From assembly GCA_036500225.1 (NCBI GenBank), contig DASYCJ010000055.1, forward strand, positions 18,969 to 82,968: DNA of 64,000 nt, read 5' to 3'. The stretch is from DASUBN01 sp036500225 (GTDB lineage Bacteria; Pseudomonadota; Gammaproteobacteria; Natronospirales; REEB76). The notes below the pieces were generated by a model. It worked only from the letters and a program-made list of their open reading frames with translations. It had not been told where the DNA came from and did no database searches. Positions 57,171-64,000 of the stretch are shown here, piece by piece; the stretch's first letter is position 1, and each line of letters begins with the position of its first letter. The position numbers were made by a program, and so were the translations under genes.

Positions 57171-57677
57171 ATGGGCCTCGCTCGCTTCATTGCCAACCTG
57201 AAGTTCCTCTCGGAGGGGCGGCGGCTGGAGTTATACCCGGCCTTCGCCATGATGCGGGTGAAGGTGCTGGAAATCGGCGACGGCTGGCGGCAGGTGCGCA
57301 TATGCCTGCCGCTCAACAGCGTCTCCCGCAATCCCGGCGGCGTGATGTTCGGCGGCTTCCAGGCCTGCCTCGCGGATCCCATCGCTGCTCTCGCCTGCTC
57401 GCGCGTCTTCCCCGGTTACTCGGTATGGACCCGCGCCATGAGCGTCGATTTCCAGAAAGGCGGCAGCACCGACCTCGAACTGCGGTTCCAGATGGATCCG
57501 ATCCAAGAGGCCGCCATAGCCGAGGAGCTGCGGCAGAAGGGCCGGGCCACGCCCACCTTCGAATACGGTTACTACCTGGCGGACGGCAGTCTCTGCACCC
57601 TCATCAAGAACACCGTGGCCATACGCCCCAGGGGCTACAAGAAGGCCACCACGCCCCCCGCCAATGACGGGCTATGA
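57171..57677 (+). CDS. Hotdog-fold (PaaI/DUF4442-like) thioesterase-type protein
   Basis: The protein has 168 residues. The central region LPLNSVSRNPGGVMFGGFQACLADPIAALACSRVF follows the PaaI/DUF4442 pattern (N..G..HGG in PaaI, here N-G-V-M-F-G-G with the adjacent Asp), and AMSVDFQKGGSTDLELRF gives the next strand. The usual HGG histidine is replaced by Phe, so catalysis is uncertain. It probably acts on, or binds, acyl-CoA. GGGGAGAAAGT precedes the ATG. Confidence 0.8.
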   Translation: MGLARFIANLKFLSEGRRLELYPAFAMMRVKVLEIGDGWRQVRICLPLNSVSRNPGGVMFGGFQACLADPIAALACSRVFPGYSVWTRAMSVDFQKGGSTDLELRFQMDPIQEAAIAEELRQKGRATPTFEYGYYLADGSLCTLIKNTVAIRPRGYKKATTPPANDGL

Positions 57678-57737
57678 GCGGCGTTTTGCGCTAGTCTTAA
57701 TCTCCCCCTTTCGGCCAAGACCCCAAGCGAGCCACCC

Positions 57738-58031
57738 ATGAAGGCCCTCAAACCCGCCCTGGTCCGCGAACTCATCGGCTACGCTGAGAAAGGCGAACTC
57801 GATAACGTGGTGGGCATCCTGGTGCGTCTCGACAAGGATCAACTCGCCGAGTTGAAGGCGGTACTGTGGATCGGCAAGGATGGCCAAACGCCGAAACACT
57901 GGGACGCATTGGTGATCCAGGCCCGTGCCAAGCTCGACAAAGATACCGTGCAGTACTTCACTGACGAGAAGAACCTGGGCTCGGATCTGCACAAGGGCAT
58001 GGACATGCTGGAGAATTCCGGCCGTATCTAG
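57738..58031 (+). CDS. Small DUF3775-like protein
   Basis: This is a 97-residue soluble acidic protein. LDKDQLAELKAVLWIGKDGQTPKHWDALVIQARAKLD resembles the DUF3775 family, in which a leucine-rich helix, a (L/M)W(I/L)G turn and a following W form the core. The function is unknown. It stands in the plus-strand run between the hotdog protein and the Sel1/TPR-like protein, 60 nt and 24 nt from them. Confidence 0.7.
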   Translation: MKALKPALVRELIGYAEKGELDNVVGILVRLDKDQLAELKAVLWIGKDGQTPKHWDALVIQARAKLDKDTVQYFTDEKNLGSDLHKGMDMLENSGRI

Positions 58032-58055
58032 CTCCAGATCCTCAAGGTCCGCGCC

Positions 58056-58784
58056 ATGCGTCATCTGCTCTGCTTGCTCACGTTCATGTCGCTCGCTGCA
58101 ACTGCGGATGTCACACCGGCACCTGCCGCGGCCACCAGCAGCGCAACCATCCCTTGGGCATACCAACTCAAGGATGCGGTGGCCAGCGAGACCGGACCTG
58201 ACGGGCAGCCGAAGAACTCGTTGAACCTCGATGTGGTGGACAGTTTCCTGCAGACCATCGCCCGCTATGCGGACATCTATCCACCGCATTTCGACAATAC
58301 GGCGGAACGCCGCGATGCCACCGACAAGCTCACGCGCCTAATCGAGGTGCTGGCGGCATTGGATACGGGTCCCTCTGTGAACATCGAAGTGCTGCGGCGC
58401 GAGGCCTTCGCCTATAACCTCGGCTGCAATCTGGATCTCTCCACCAGTTGCGCCAAGGCCATGGACGTCTACGCGCGGCTCCTGAAGGTGACACCCGACG
58501 AACCGGCCGCCAACTACCTATTTGGGGTGTTCCTGTCGGGACTGCCTCCCAAGCAGCGCGAGGCCATCCCTTATCTCGAGAAATCCTTGAAGCTCGGTGT
58601 GAAGCGCGCCAACTACACTCTCGGCATCTTGTACCTGTCATTGCATGACAAGAAGAAGGCGCTTGCAGATCTGCAGGCCTACTCGGCGGATTTCCCAGAC
58701 GACCAGCATGCCAACGAGCTCATCGCGGACATCAAGAGCGGCAAGCTCAGCTATAAGAAGGCGCCGGCCGCAGCGACCCATTGA
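58056..58784 (+). CDS. Exported TPR-like protein of unknown function
   Basis: This 242-residue protein has a short signal peptide (MRHLLCLLTFMSLAATA). The rest is helical. Residues 135-225 contain TPR-like units (CAKAMDVYARLLKVTPDEPAANYLFGVFLSGLPPKQREAIPYLEKSLKLGVKRANYTLGILYLSLHDKKKALADLQAYSADFPDD). It probably scaffolds another periplasmic protein. No partner can be named. It follows the DUF3775-like gene by 24 nt. Confidence 0.72.
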   Translation: MRHLLCLLTFMSLAATADVTPAPAAATSSATIPWAYQLKDAVASETGPDGQPKNSLNLDVVDSFLQTIARYADIYPPHFDNTAERRDATDKLTRLIEVLAALDTGPSVNIEVLRREAFAYNLGCNLDLSTSCAKAMDVYARLLKVTPDEPAANYLFGVFLSGLPPKQREAIPYLEKSLKLGVKRANYTLGILYLSLHDKKKALADLQAYSADFPDDQHANELIADIKSGKLSYKKAPAAATH

Positions 58785-58961
58785 TCCTGCTGGCTACCCA
58801 GCACTGCCTGCTCTTGTAGCTATCCCGCGACATCCCCTGTCTGGATAAGTTCCTGCCTCGCCCAGGAATACGCTCGATCACATCAGTGTCTCCACGTTCC
58901 TCGAAACGCCGTGGTCGCGCTATGCTTCGAGGGTCCCACCGATCGTCCTAGGAGCCCTTCC

Positions 58962-61109
58962 ATGCGCCCCACTACCCTGGTGTCCCTGGTCCTTTCCCTG
59001 CTGAGCCTCTATGCCGTCTCCGCACCGGCGGACAAGCTCAGCTATCCCGCCGCCCGCCGTGCCGATACGGTGGACGAGTACAGCGGCGTGAAAGTCCCCG
59101 CTCCTTATGAATGGATGGAAGATATCAACAGCCCCGAGGTGGCCAAGTGGGTGGATGACGAGAACAAACTCACCTTCTCCTACCTGGACAAGATCCCGGA
59201 ACGCCCCTGGATGCAGTCGCGCTTGAAGGCGCTGTGGAACTACGAGAAAGTCAGCACGCCTTACCGCATCGGCGGCAAGCTGTTCTTCACCAAGAACACC
59301 GGCTTGCAGAACCAGGCGGAGATCTACATGCAGGGGCCGAAAGATACGGCGCCTGTGCTGGTGATGGACCCCAATGTCCTCTCGGCGGATGGCTCCGTGG
59401 CCCTGCTCTCCTGGGTGCCCTCCAACGACACCGCCTACTTTGCCTACGGCCTGTCCCAGGGAGGCTCCGACTGGGAAGAACTGCACGTGCGGAATCTGGC
59501 CACTGGCAAGGACACGGCCGATGACATCAAGTGGGTGAAATTCTCAGGCGTGGCCTGGACCAATGACAACGAGGGCTTCTTCTATTCGCGCTATCCGGCG
59601 CCGGCGGACGGCAAGGCCATCGCCACGGAGATCAAGGATCAGACCCTGTATTACCACGTGCTGGGCACGCCCCAGAGTACCGACAAGGTCATCTATGCGC
59701 GGCCGGACCTTCCCGAATGGGTCGTGGGCGGCTCCGTCTCGGAAGACGGGCGCTATCTCTACATCGAGCTGGATAACGGTAACGACGCCCAGAACGAGCT
59801 GTATTACGCGGACTTAGGCGACCCGACGCACCCGAACATCGGGGCTGCGATCAAACCCCTTTTCACCGCCAACGACGTCCAGTACCAGCCCCTGGATAAC
59901 ATCGGCGACACCCTCTACCTGCAGACTTCCAAGGACGCTCCCAATCGCAAGGTGGTGTCCTTCAAGTTCTCGGACCCGGCGCCGGAACACTGGAAGACCG
60001 TGGTGCCGGAGACCCAGGATTCCATCCAGTCCTCGTCCCTGGTGGGCGGGCAAGTGGTGGTGAGCTATCTCAAGGACGCCAGGAGCGAGGTGAAGCTCTT
60101 CTCACCCGACGGCGCCACCAAAGGCAGCCTGAGGCTGCCGGACCTCGGGACCTTGTCAGGTCTCAGCGGCCGCAACGATACGCCGGAACTCTTTTACGCC
60201 TTTACTTCCTATCTCTATCCCACCAGCGTGTTCCGTCTGGACATGGAGGACGGCAAGATCAGCACCTTCTTCAAGCCCAAGGTGCCCTTCGACGCTTCGG
60301 CGTATGAGACCAAGCAGGTCTTCTACACGTCCAAGGATGGCACCAAGGTGCCCATGTTCATCGTGGCGAAGAAGGGTCTGAAATTGGATGGCAGCCATCC
60401 GACCCTGCTCTATGCCTACGGTGGTTTCGACATCAGCGTGACACCTTCCTTCTCCCCCATCCTGCCCATATGGCTGGAACTCGGCGGGGTGTACGCGGTG
60501 CCCAACCTGCGTGGCGGCGGCGAGTACGGCGAGGCCTGGCATTCCGCCGGTATGTTCGGCAAGAAGCAGAACGTGTTCGACGACTACGCCTGGGCGGCGA
60601 AGTACCTGGTGGCCCAGCACTACACCACGATGAAACAACTCGGAATCTCTGGCTACTCCAACGGCGGCCTCTTGGTGGGCGCGAGCATCACCGAGAACCC
60701 GCAGCTCTTCGGTGCCGCTTATGGCGGCGCGGGCGTGATGGACATGCTGCGTTACCAGAAGTTCTCCGGCGGCGCCCTATGGGCTTCGGAGTATGGCGAT
60801 GTGAACGACCCCAAAGCCTTCAAGTGGCTCTTGGCCTATTCGCCGGTGCAGAACGTGAAGCCGGGCACCTGTTATCCGCCCACCATCCTCACCACCGCCG
60901 ACCATGATGACCGGGTGGTGCCGAGCCACACCTACAAGTTCGGCGCCGCGTTGCAGGCGGCCCAGGCTTGCGACAACCCGGTGCTCGTGCGCATCGAGAC
61001 CAAGACCAGCCACAACTATATGCCCACGGATAAGCGCATCGCTCAGACCGTGGATGTATGGGCTTTCATGGCCTATAGCCTAGGGATCAAGACCGCGCCG
61101 AAGCCTTAA
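58962..61109 (+). CDS. Exported prolyl oligopeptidase (S9A)
   Basis: The protein has 715 residues from the ATG at 58962, which has GGAG 8 nt upstream and opens a signal peptide (about residues 1-22). The N-terminal start YPAARRADTVDEYSGVKVPAPYEWMEDINSPEVAKWVDDEN is typical of prolyl oligopeptidases. A seven-bladed propeller (about 85-430) follows, then the hydrolase domain: GGFDISVTPSFSP, NLRGGGEYGEAWH, nucleophile Ser566 in GYSNGG, Asp in TTADHDDRVVPSH, and His in ETKTSHNYMPTDKR. The residues around that His differ from the common GHG. It cleaves short peptides after proline. Confidence 0.95.
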   Translation: MRPTTLVSLVLSLLSLYAVSAPADKLSYPAARRADTVDEYSGVKVPAPYEWMEDINSPEVAKWVDDENKLTFSYLDKIPERPWMQSRLKALWNYEKVSTPYRIGGKLFFTKNTGLQNQAEIYMQGPKDTAPVLVMDPNVLSADGSVALLSWVPSNDTAYFAYGLSQGGSDWEELHVRNLATGKDTADDIKWVKFSGVAWTNDNEGFFYSRYPAPADGKAIATEIKDQTLYYHVLGTPQSTDKVIYARPDLPEWVVGGSVSEDGRYLYIELDNGNDAQNELYYADLGDPTHPNIGAAIKPLFTANDVQYQPLDNIGDTLYLQTSKDAPNRKVVSFKFSDPAPEHWKTVVPETQDSIQSSSLVGGQVVVSYLKDARSEVKLFSPDGATKGSLRLPDLGTLSGLSGRNDTPELFYAFTSYLYPTSVFRLDMEDGKISTFFKPKVPFDASAYETKQVFYTSKDGTKVPMFIVAKKGLKLDGSHPTLLYAYGGFDISVTPSFSPILPIWLELGGVYAVPNLRGGGEYGEAWHSAGMFGKKQNVFDDYAWAAKYLVAQHYTTMKQLGISGYSNGGLLVGASITENPQLFGAAYGGAGVMDMLRYQKFSGGALWASEYGDVNDPKAFKWLLAYSPVQNVKPGTCYPPTILTTADHDDRVVPSHTYKFGAALQAAQACDNPVLVRIETKTSHNYMPTDKRIAQTVDVWAFMAYSLGIKTAPKP

Positions 61110-61131
61110 GCCCACCTACCCTACGGGCTCT

Positions 61132-61186
61132 GAGCCTGCTGGAACCCTTCGCACACGAAACATGCAAAAGGTCCTCCAGCAGGCTC
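61132..61186 (+). repeat. Perfect 12-bp inverted repeat with long loop after the prolyl oligopeptidase gene
   Basis: GAGCCTGCTGGA (61132-61143) pairs perfectly with TCCAGCAGGCTC (61175-61186) across a 31-nt loop; ATCATTTT follows. It may act as a terminator, although the loop is long. An AT-rich stretch with the direct repeat CATAATG-CGG-CATAATG (near 61220-61237) then precedes the next gene and probably contains its promoter. Confidence 0.5.
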
Positions 61187-61262
61187 TATCATTTTGGGAG
61201 CGGTCTGTTATTGATTATACATAATGCGGCATAATGGAGGCCGCTCTGAGGGGATGGGATAG

Positions 61263-61823
61263 ATGGACGACGCCGAGATCGAGAAGCTGCGCGCCAAGAA
61301 CATGACGAAGGTGACTTCGCGTGGCGTGGACGCGTGCCTCAGGGACAACGAGGCTTCGCGGGTCGAACTCGAGATCCTGCTGAACGGCCCACATGCCAAG
61401 TCGGTGGTGCTGGCGATCCTGGACCTCTCCACCGCGGCCCAAGCGGCCATGAAACGGGCCCTGCCCATCTGGCAGCCCTTCGGCCCGAAGGAGAACTTCC
61501 TCTATGAACTGGTCACGGACCGCAGCGACCAGGGCGTGCGCCGGGTGAAGAACCTGTTGGACGCGGGTTGGGATCCGAACATGAAAGTGGATGGCACCCA
61601 GCGCACTGCATTGATGCAGGTGACCAACTCCTGGAACCCGGTAAACCGCGACTACGCAGCCATGCTCTTGGCGGCGGGCGCCAAACCTGAGATGCAGTCC
61701 GCCGGTGGCCAGAACTGCCTCGACTTCGCCCCGGTGTCCATGCGCAACTTCGTGCAGAACTTCATGCGCGACATCGAGCAGGACACCACCAATCGTACCG
61801 GCAACATCAAGGACGCTATCTAA
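61263..61823 (+). CDS. Ankyrin-like repeat protein of unknown function
   Basis: This is a 186-residue soluble protein. Residues 75-160 contain ankyrin-like units: GVRRVKNLLDAGWDPNMKVDGTQRTALMQVTNSWNPVNRDYAAMLLAAGAKPEMQSAGGQNCLDFA. The N-terminal 75 residues are helical and unassigned. There is no signal peptide, so it is cytoplasmic. It is monocistronic, with the converging TPM operon ending 10 nt away. Confidence 0.72.
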   Translation: MDDAEIEKLRAKNMTKVTSRGVDACLRDNEASRVELEILLNGPHAKSVVLAILDLSTAAQAAMKRALPIWQPFGPKENFLYELVTDRSDQGVRRVKNLLDAGWDPNMKVDGTQRTALMQVTNSWNPVNRDYAAMLLAAGAKPEMQSAGGQNCLDFAPVSMRNFVQNFMRDIEQDTTNRTGNIKDAI

Positions 61824-61833
61824 GCTAGCGTCT

Positions 61834-62451
61834 TCAGATCTCGATCAATCCATCCGAGAGTTCGTCTTCGTCGCCTGGCTTCGCCGGGTAGTGTTCGGCC
61901 ATGGCCTCGCCGCAGGCGCTGATGGTCGCCACGAAACCGCCGGTCACATCCCCGCTGCCCACCTTCTGCACGAAGGCGTTGACGATCTTCTGCCAGCGTT
62001 CCTCGCCGATCTTCTCGTGGATACCCTTGTCCGCCACGATCTCCACGTAACGCTCCCCCATGGACACGAATAGGAGTACCCCGGAATGCTCGCGGGTGAG
62101 ATGCACGCCTTGCTCGTAGAACTGGGCATGGGCAAGTCTTGAAGCCCGGGCATGGCGCAGCCATCTCGGCACCAGGGCCATGTGCAGGCCGGGCATGAAT
62201 TCGAACAGCAAGGTGAACAGGATGAAGGCCAGGATCTGCAGCTGGTAGATGTCGAGATAGCGCAGGTGTCTGAAGAGCAGTAAAGGTGCCGGCAGGATCA
62301 AAGCCAGGCCCGCGGCCCAGGATAAGGCCGTCGCGAGGTAATGGTCGCTGGCACGGGCCGCCACCACTACGAACTCGCCACTGGTGCGCCGTTCGGCGGC
62401 TTCTACAGCTGCCTTGATCTCACGTCGGTCGTCGTCGGTGAACCTATACAT
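61834..62451 (-). CDS. TPM-domain membrane protein
   Basis: The protein has 205 residues from the ATG at 62451, which shares one base with the stop of the upstream gene. An arginine/tryptophan-rich extension in the longer frame is an out-of-frame reading of the Gly-rich coding region and is rejected. The TPM domain surrounds two membrane segments (about 40-85), as in HEAAGLALILPAPLLLF and LAFILFTLLFEF. The segment TREHSGVLLFVSMGERYVEIVADKGIHEKIG is diagnostic. It belongs to the lemA-TPM-TPM operon. Confidence 0.85.
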   Translation of the reverse strand: MYRFTDDDRREIKAAVEAAERRTSGEFVVVAARASDHYLATALSWAAGLALILPAPLLLFRHLRYLDIYQLQILAFILFTLLFEFMPGLHMALVPRWLRHARASRLAHAQFYEQGVHLTREHSGVLLFVSMGERYVEIVADKGIHEKIGEERWQKIVNAFVQKVGSGDVTGGFVATISACGEAMAEHYPAKPGDEDELSDGLIEI

Positions 62452-63230
62452 CACCAACTCCCTGAGGCGCCACCGCCTCCGAATGAGCCGCCACCACCAG
62501 AGAAACCACCTCCTCCGCCGCCGCCGAAGCCACCTCCGCCCCAGCCGCCGCGTCCGCCGCTGCCCAGGCTGGAGAGTATCCACAGCCACCACCAGCCGCT
62601 GCCGGTACTGAATCTGCCGGGCCGCATGCCCGCCGAGATCACCCGCAGCAGGATGAACACCAGGAATATCACCAGGAACAGGGTCGAACCGCTGTCCTTG
62701 TGGCGTTGATGCTGCACTTCCTGCACCTGGCCGCCCAGGACCGCGAGGATACGGTCCACGCCATCGCTGATGCCGCCGGCGTAGTCACCCTGCTTGAACT
62801 TGGGCGTGATGCTGTTGCGGATGATGTCGTCGGACATCACATCCGTGAGCGTACCTTCCAGCCCGTAGCCCACTTCGATGCGCAGCTTATGTTCCGCCAC
62901 ATCCACGATCAGGATGGCGCCGGTGTTCTTGTCTTTCTGGCCGATACCCCAGGTGCGCCCCAGTTGGTAACCCCAATACTCGATGGGGTAGCCGTCCAGG
63001 GTCTGTACCGTGACCACCACCAACTGATTGCCGCTCTGTTGGTCATAGGCCGTGAGCTTGTCGGTGAGTTGTTGGCGCGTGCCCGCATCCAGGATGCCGG
63101 CTTGGTCCATCACCGGACCTGTAAGCGTCGGGATGGGAGGTATGGAGGCATCGGCAGCGAAGGCCGGCGCCCCAAAGCAAGCCGCCGCGCAAAGGAGCGC
63201 GGCGGCGAAGTGTTTCAGGGTGATCTGCAT
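62451..63230 (-). CDS. TPM-domain (YgcG-type) exported protein with glycine-rich tail
   Basis: The protein has 259 residues with a signal peptide (about 1-26). The TPM domain spans about 30-155 (LTGPVMDQAGILDAGTRQQLTDKLTAYDQQSGNQLVVVTVQTLDGYPIEYWGYQLGRTWGIGQKDKNTGAILIV). A membrane segment lies near 185-202, and the C-terminus is almost wholly Gly/Ser/Phe. This is the standard YgcG layout. TPM domains act as chaperone-like or lipid-interacting modules, with the photosystem II repair protein as one relative. It starts 8 nt after lemA. Confidence 0.92.
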   Translation of the reverse strand: MQITLKHFAAALLCAAACFGAPAFAADASIPPIPTLTGPVMDQAGILDAGTRQQLTDKLTAYDQQSGNQLVVVTVQTLDGYPIEYWGYQLGRTWGIGQKDKNTGAILIVDVAEHKLRIEVGYGLEGTLTDVMSDDIIRNSITPKFKQGDYAGGISDGVDRILAVLGGQVQEVQHQRHKDSGSTLFLVIFLVFILLRVISAGMRPGRFSTGSGWWWLWILSSLGSGGRGGWGGGGFGGGGGGGFSGGGGSFGGGGASGSW

Positions 63231-63238
63231 TTAGGGAC

Positions 63239-63844
63239 TTAGAACTGAACTTTCGGTGCAGCCTGAGATGCTTCGTCCGCGCTGAAGTTCTGTATCACCT
63301 GCTTGTCACTATAGAGCATCGAACGGTACCAGCGGCCCGGGATTGTGGTGAGCTCGGTGTTGTACTGCTGCACCGCCAGAATATAGTCGCGGCGCGCCAC
63401 CGCGATGCGGTTCTCAGTGCCTTCCAGCTGCGACTGCAGGGACAGGAAGTTCTCGTTGGCCTTGAGGTTGGGGTAGTTCTCGGTCACCACCATGAGGTGC
63501 GAGAGGGCCTGGGTGAGCTGACCCTGGTTCTGCTCGTACTGCTTGAAGGCGGTCGGGTTGGTGAGGATGTCCTTGGGCAGCTGCATCTGGCCGACCTTGG
63601 CACGGGCTTCGGTCACTTCATCCAGCACCTTGTCCTCATGGCTGGCGTAACCCTTCACGGTGGCCACCAGGTTCGGCACCAGGTCGGCGCGGCGCTGGTA
63701 TTCGTTCTGCACCTCGGCCCAGTTGGCCTTCACCTGCTGATCCAGGCGCGGGATGTTGTTGATGCCGCAGCCGGAGAGGGCCAGCAAGGAGCCCAAGAGG
63801 GCCGCGGACAGGAGGGTACGGGCGACAGTACGCAGGCTGGCCAT
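63239..63844 (-). CDS. lemA: LemA family lipoprotein
   Basis: The protein has 201 residues. A lipoprotein signal ends LALSGC (Cys near 27), followed by the LemA helical domain: NNIPRLDQQVKANWAEVQNEYQRRADLVPNLVATVKGYASHE, VTEARAKVGQ, TENYPNLKANENFLSLQSQLEGTENRIAVARRDYILAVQQYN. It is usually encoded with TPM proteins, as here (8 nt to the next gene), and is thought to act in the envelope. AGGGAA precedes the ATG, and a TATATATA stretch about 15 nt upstream may hold the -10 element. Confidence 0.94.
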   Translation of the reverse strand: MASLRTVARTLLSAALLGSLLALSGCGINNIPRLDQQVKANWAEVQNEYQRRADLVPNLVATVKGYASHEDKVLDEVTEARAKVGQMQLPKDILTNPTAFKQYEQNQGQLTQALSHLMVVTENYPNLKANENFLSLQSQLEGTENRIAVARRDYILAVQQYNTELTTIPGRWYRSMLYSDKQVIQNFSADEASQAAPKVQF

Positions 63845-63946
63845 GTGAGCATTCCCTATATATATGTAAGAGAGGCGCGGGCAACCGAATCATAGCGCGG
63901 TCCTGCCCCAAGGTAGGATACGACGCGGCCCCTGTCAGGGCTTAAT

Positions 63947-64000
63947 ATGTCTGTCCTGTCCGGTTTCAAGACCTCCCTGAAGGAATACATGGCCTCCCCG
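63947..64000 (+). CDS. Possible start of a gene running off the window
   Basis: ATG at 63947 opens an uninterrupted frame of 18 codons to the last base (MSVLSGFKTSLKEYMASP). An AGGG site lies 8 nt upstream. It is divergent from lemA with about 100 nt between them, a reasonable promoter space. Too little is visible to name a family. Confidence 0.4.
   Translation, partial: MSVLSGFKTSLKEYMASP

Noticed and set aside
62451..62592. N-terminal Arg/Trp-rich extension of the TPM gene
   Set aside because: It is a second-frame reading of the Gly-rich tail of the preceding gene. The ATG at 62451, in a TGATG overlap, is the better start.
1..64000. CRISPR arrays, tRNA/rRNA genes, insertion sequences, prophage or plasmid genes
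   Set aside because: I looked in the intergenic regions and among the coding genes and found no repeat-spacer pattern, cloverleaf-like sequence, transposase, integrase or phage gene. Composition is even apart from the AT-rich control regions.

Overview
The window is a GC-rich, gene-dense chromosomal segment of a Gram-negative bacterium, most likely a gammaproteobacterium of the Xanthomonadales/Nevskiales/Steroidobacterales type. Supporting genes are an E. coli-type FadE, PurT, YajQ, a 329-residue cytosolic-type malate dehydrogenase, GspA/GspB of type II secretion, an E. coli-type MurB, many lipobox and signal-peptide proteins, and a fused branched-chain-type E1 dehydrogenase. The placement is an inference from gene families, not from a search. 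I see no rRNA, tRNA, IS element, prophage or CRISPR array, and both window ends cut through genes.

Layout. 1-1.6 kb: end of purT, then yajQ. 1.6-7.3 kb (minus strand): one probable operon encoding a small repeat-bearing exported protein, a YtrA-type GntR regulator, an ABC ATPase and permease, a BON lipoprotein, two related beta-strand envelope proteins and an exported aspartyl-protease-like protein. 7.6-13.1 kb: mdh, a hotdog thioesterase, fadE and a DUF4286-DUF3667 fusion. 13.3-18.5 kb: two converging c-di-GMP genes (PAS5-GGDEF-EAL and 7TM-GAF-GGDEF). 18.6-25.7 kb: DUF4136 lipoprotein, dinB, gspA-gspB, an M28 peptidase and a REC-REC-GGDEF response regulator. 25.7-31.7 kb: a row of four hairpins, a PLP trans-sulfuration enzyme, an S9 peptidase and an acetyl-CoA hydrolase family gene. 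31.7-36.6 kb (minus): 2OG-Fe(II) oxygenase, a large FG-GAP/VCBS surface protein and a second M28 peptidase. 36.8-45 kb: Ig-like lipoprotein, a DUF4097 beta-solenoid protein, endonuclease V, a SerB-like/SerA fusion, murB with a 10-codon leader, two GNATs and a MipA/OmpV porin-like protein. 45-49.7 kb: an LpqC-type esterase, ChaA, a TetR regulator coupled to an Lnt-like acyltransferase, and a stub TetR-like HTH protein. 50-54.2 kb (minus): glutaryl-CoA dehydrogenase, a HAD dehalogenase-type protein and fused E1. 54.3-64 kb: ACT-malic enzyme, several small or hypothetical genes, Mpo1-like protein, prolyl oligopeptidase, and a lemA-TPM-TPM operon.

How it fits together. The content points to a heterotroph living on peptides, amino acids and fatty acids. 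There are four exported peptidases (two S9, two M28), branched-chain keto acid and glutaryl-CoA oxidation, FadE, acyl-CoA thioesterases, an acetyl-CoA hydrolase family enzyme, and malate/malic enzymes. Cyclic-di-GMP signalling is prominent, with three GGDEF proteins plus YajQ.

Most interesting signals. (1) A 24-bp GGTG-N16-CACC-type operator overlies the -10 element of the GntR/ABC operon (7323-7346). A near-copy with identical promoter geometry lies 30 kb away over the promoter of the DUF4097 gene (37827-37850). This suggests a local YtrA regulon for envelope beta-strand proteins. (2) Four consecutive perfect stem-loops occupy 25689-25803 before the Cys/Met enzyme. (3) A perfect terminator hairpin abuts the start codon of the acetyl-CoA hydrolase gene. 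(4) A perfect palindrome overlaps the start codon of the TetR gene, with a promoter spaced for a leaderless mRNA. (5) A phosphoserine-phosphatase-like domain is fused to D-3-phosphoglycerate dehydrogenase.
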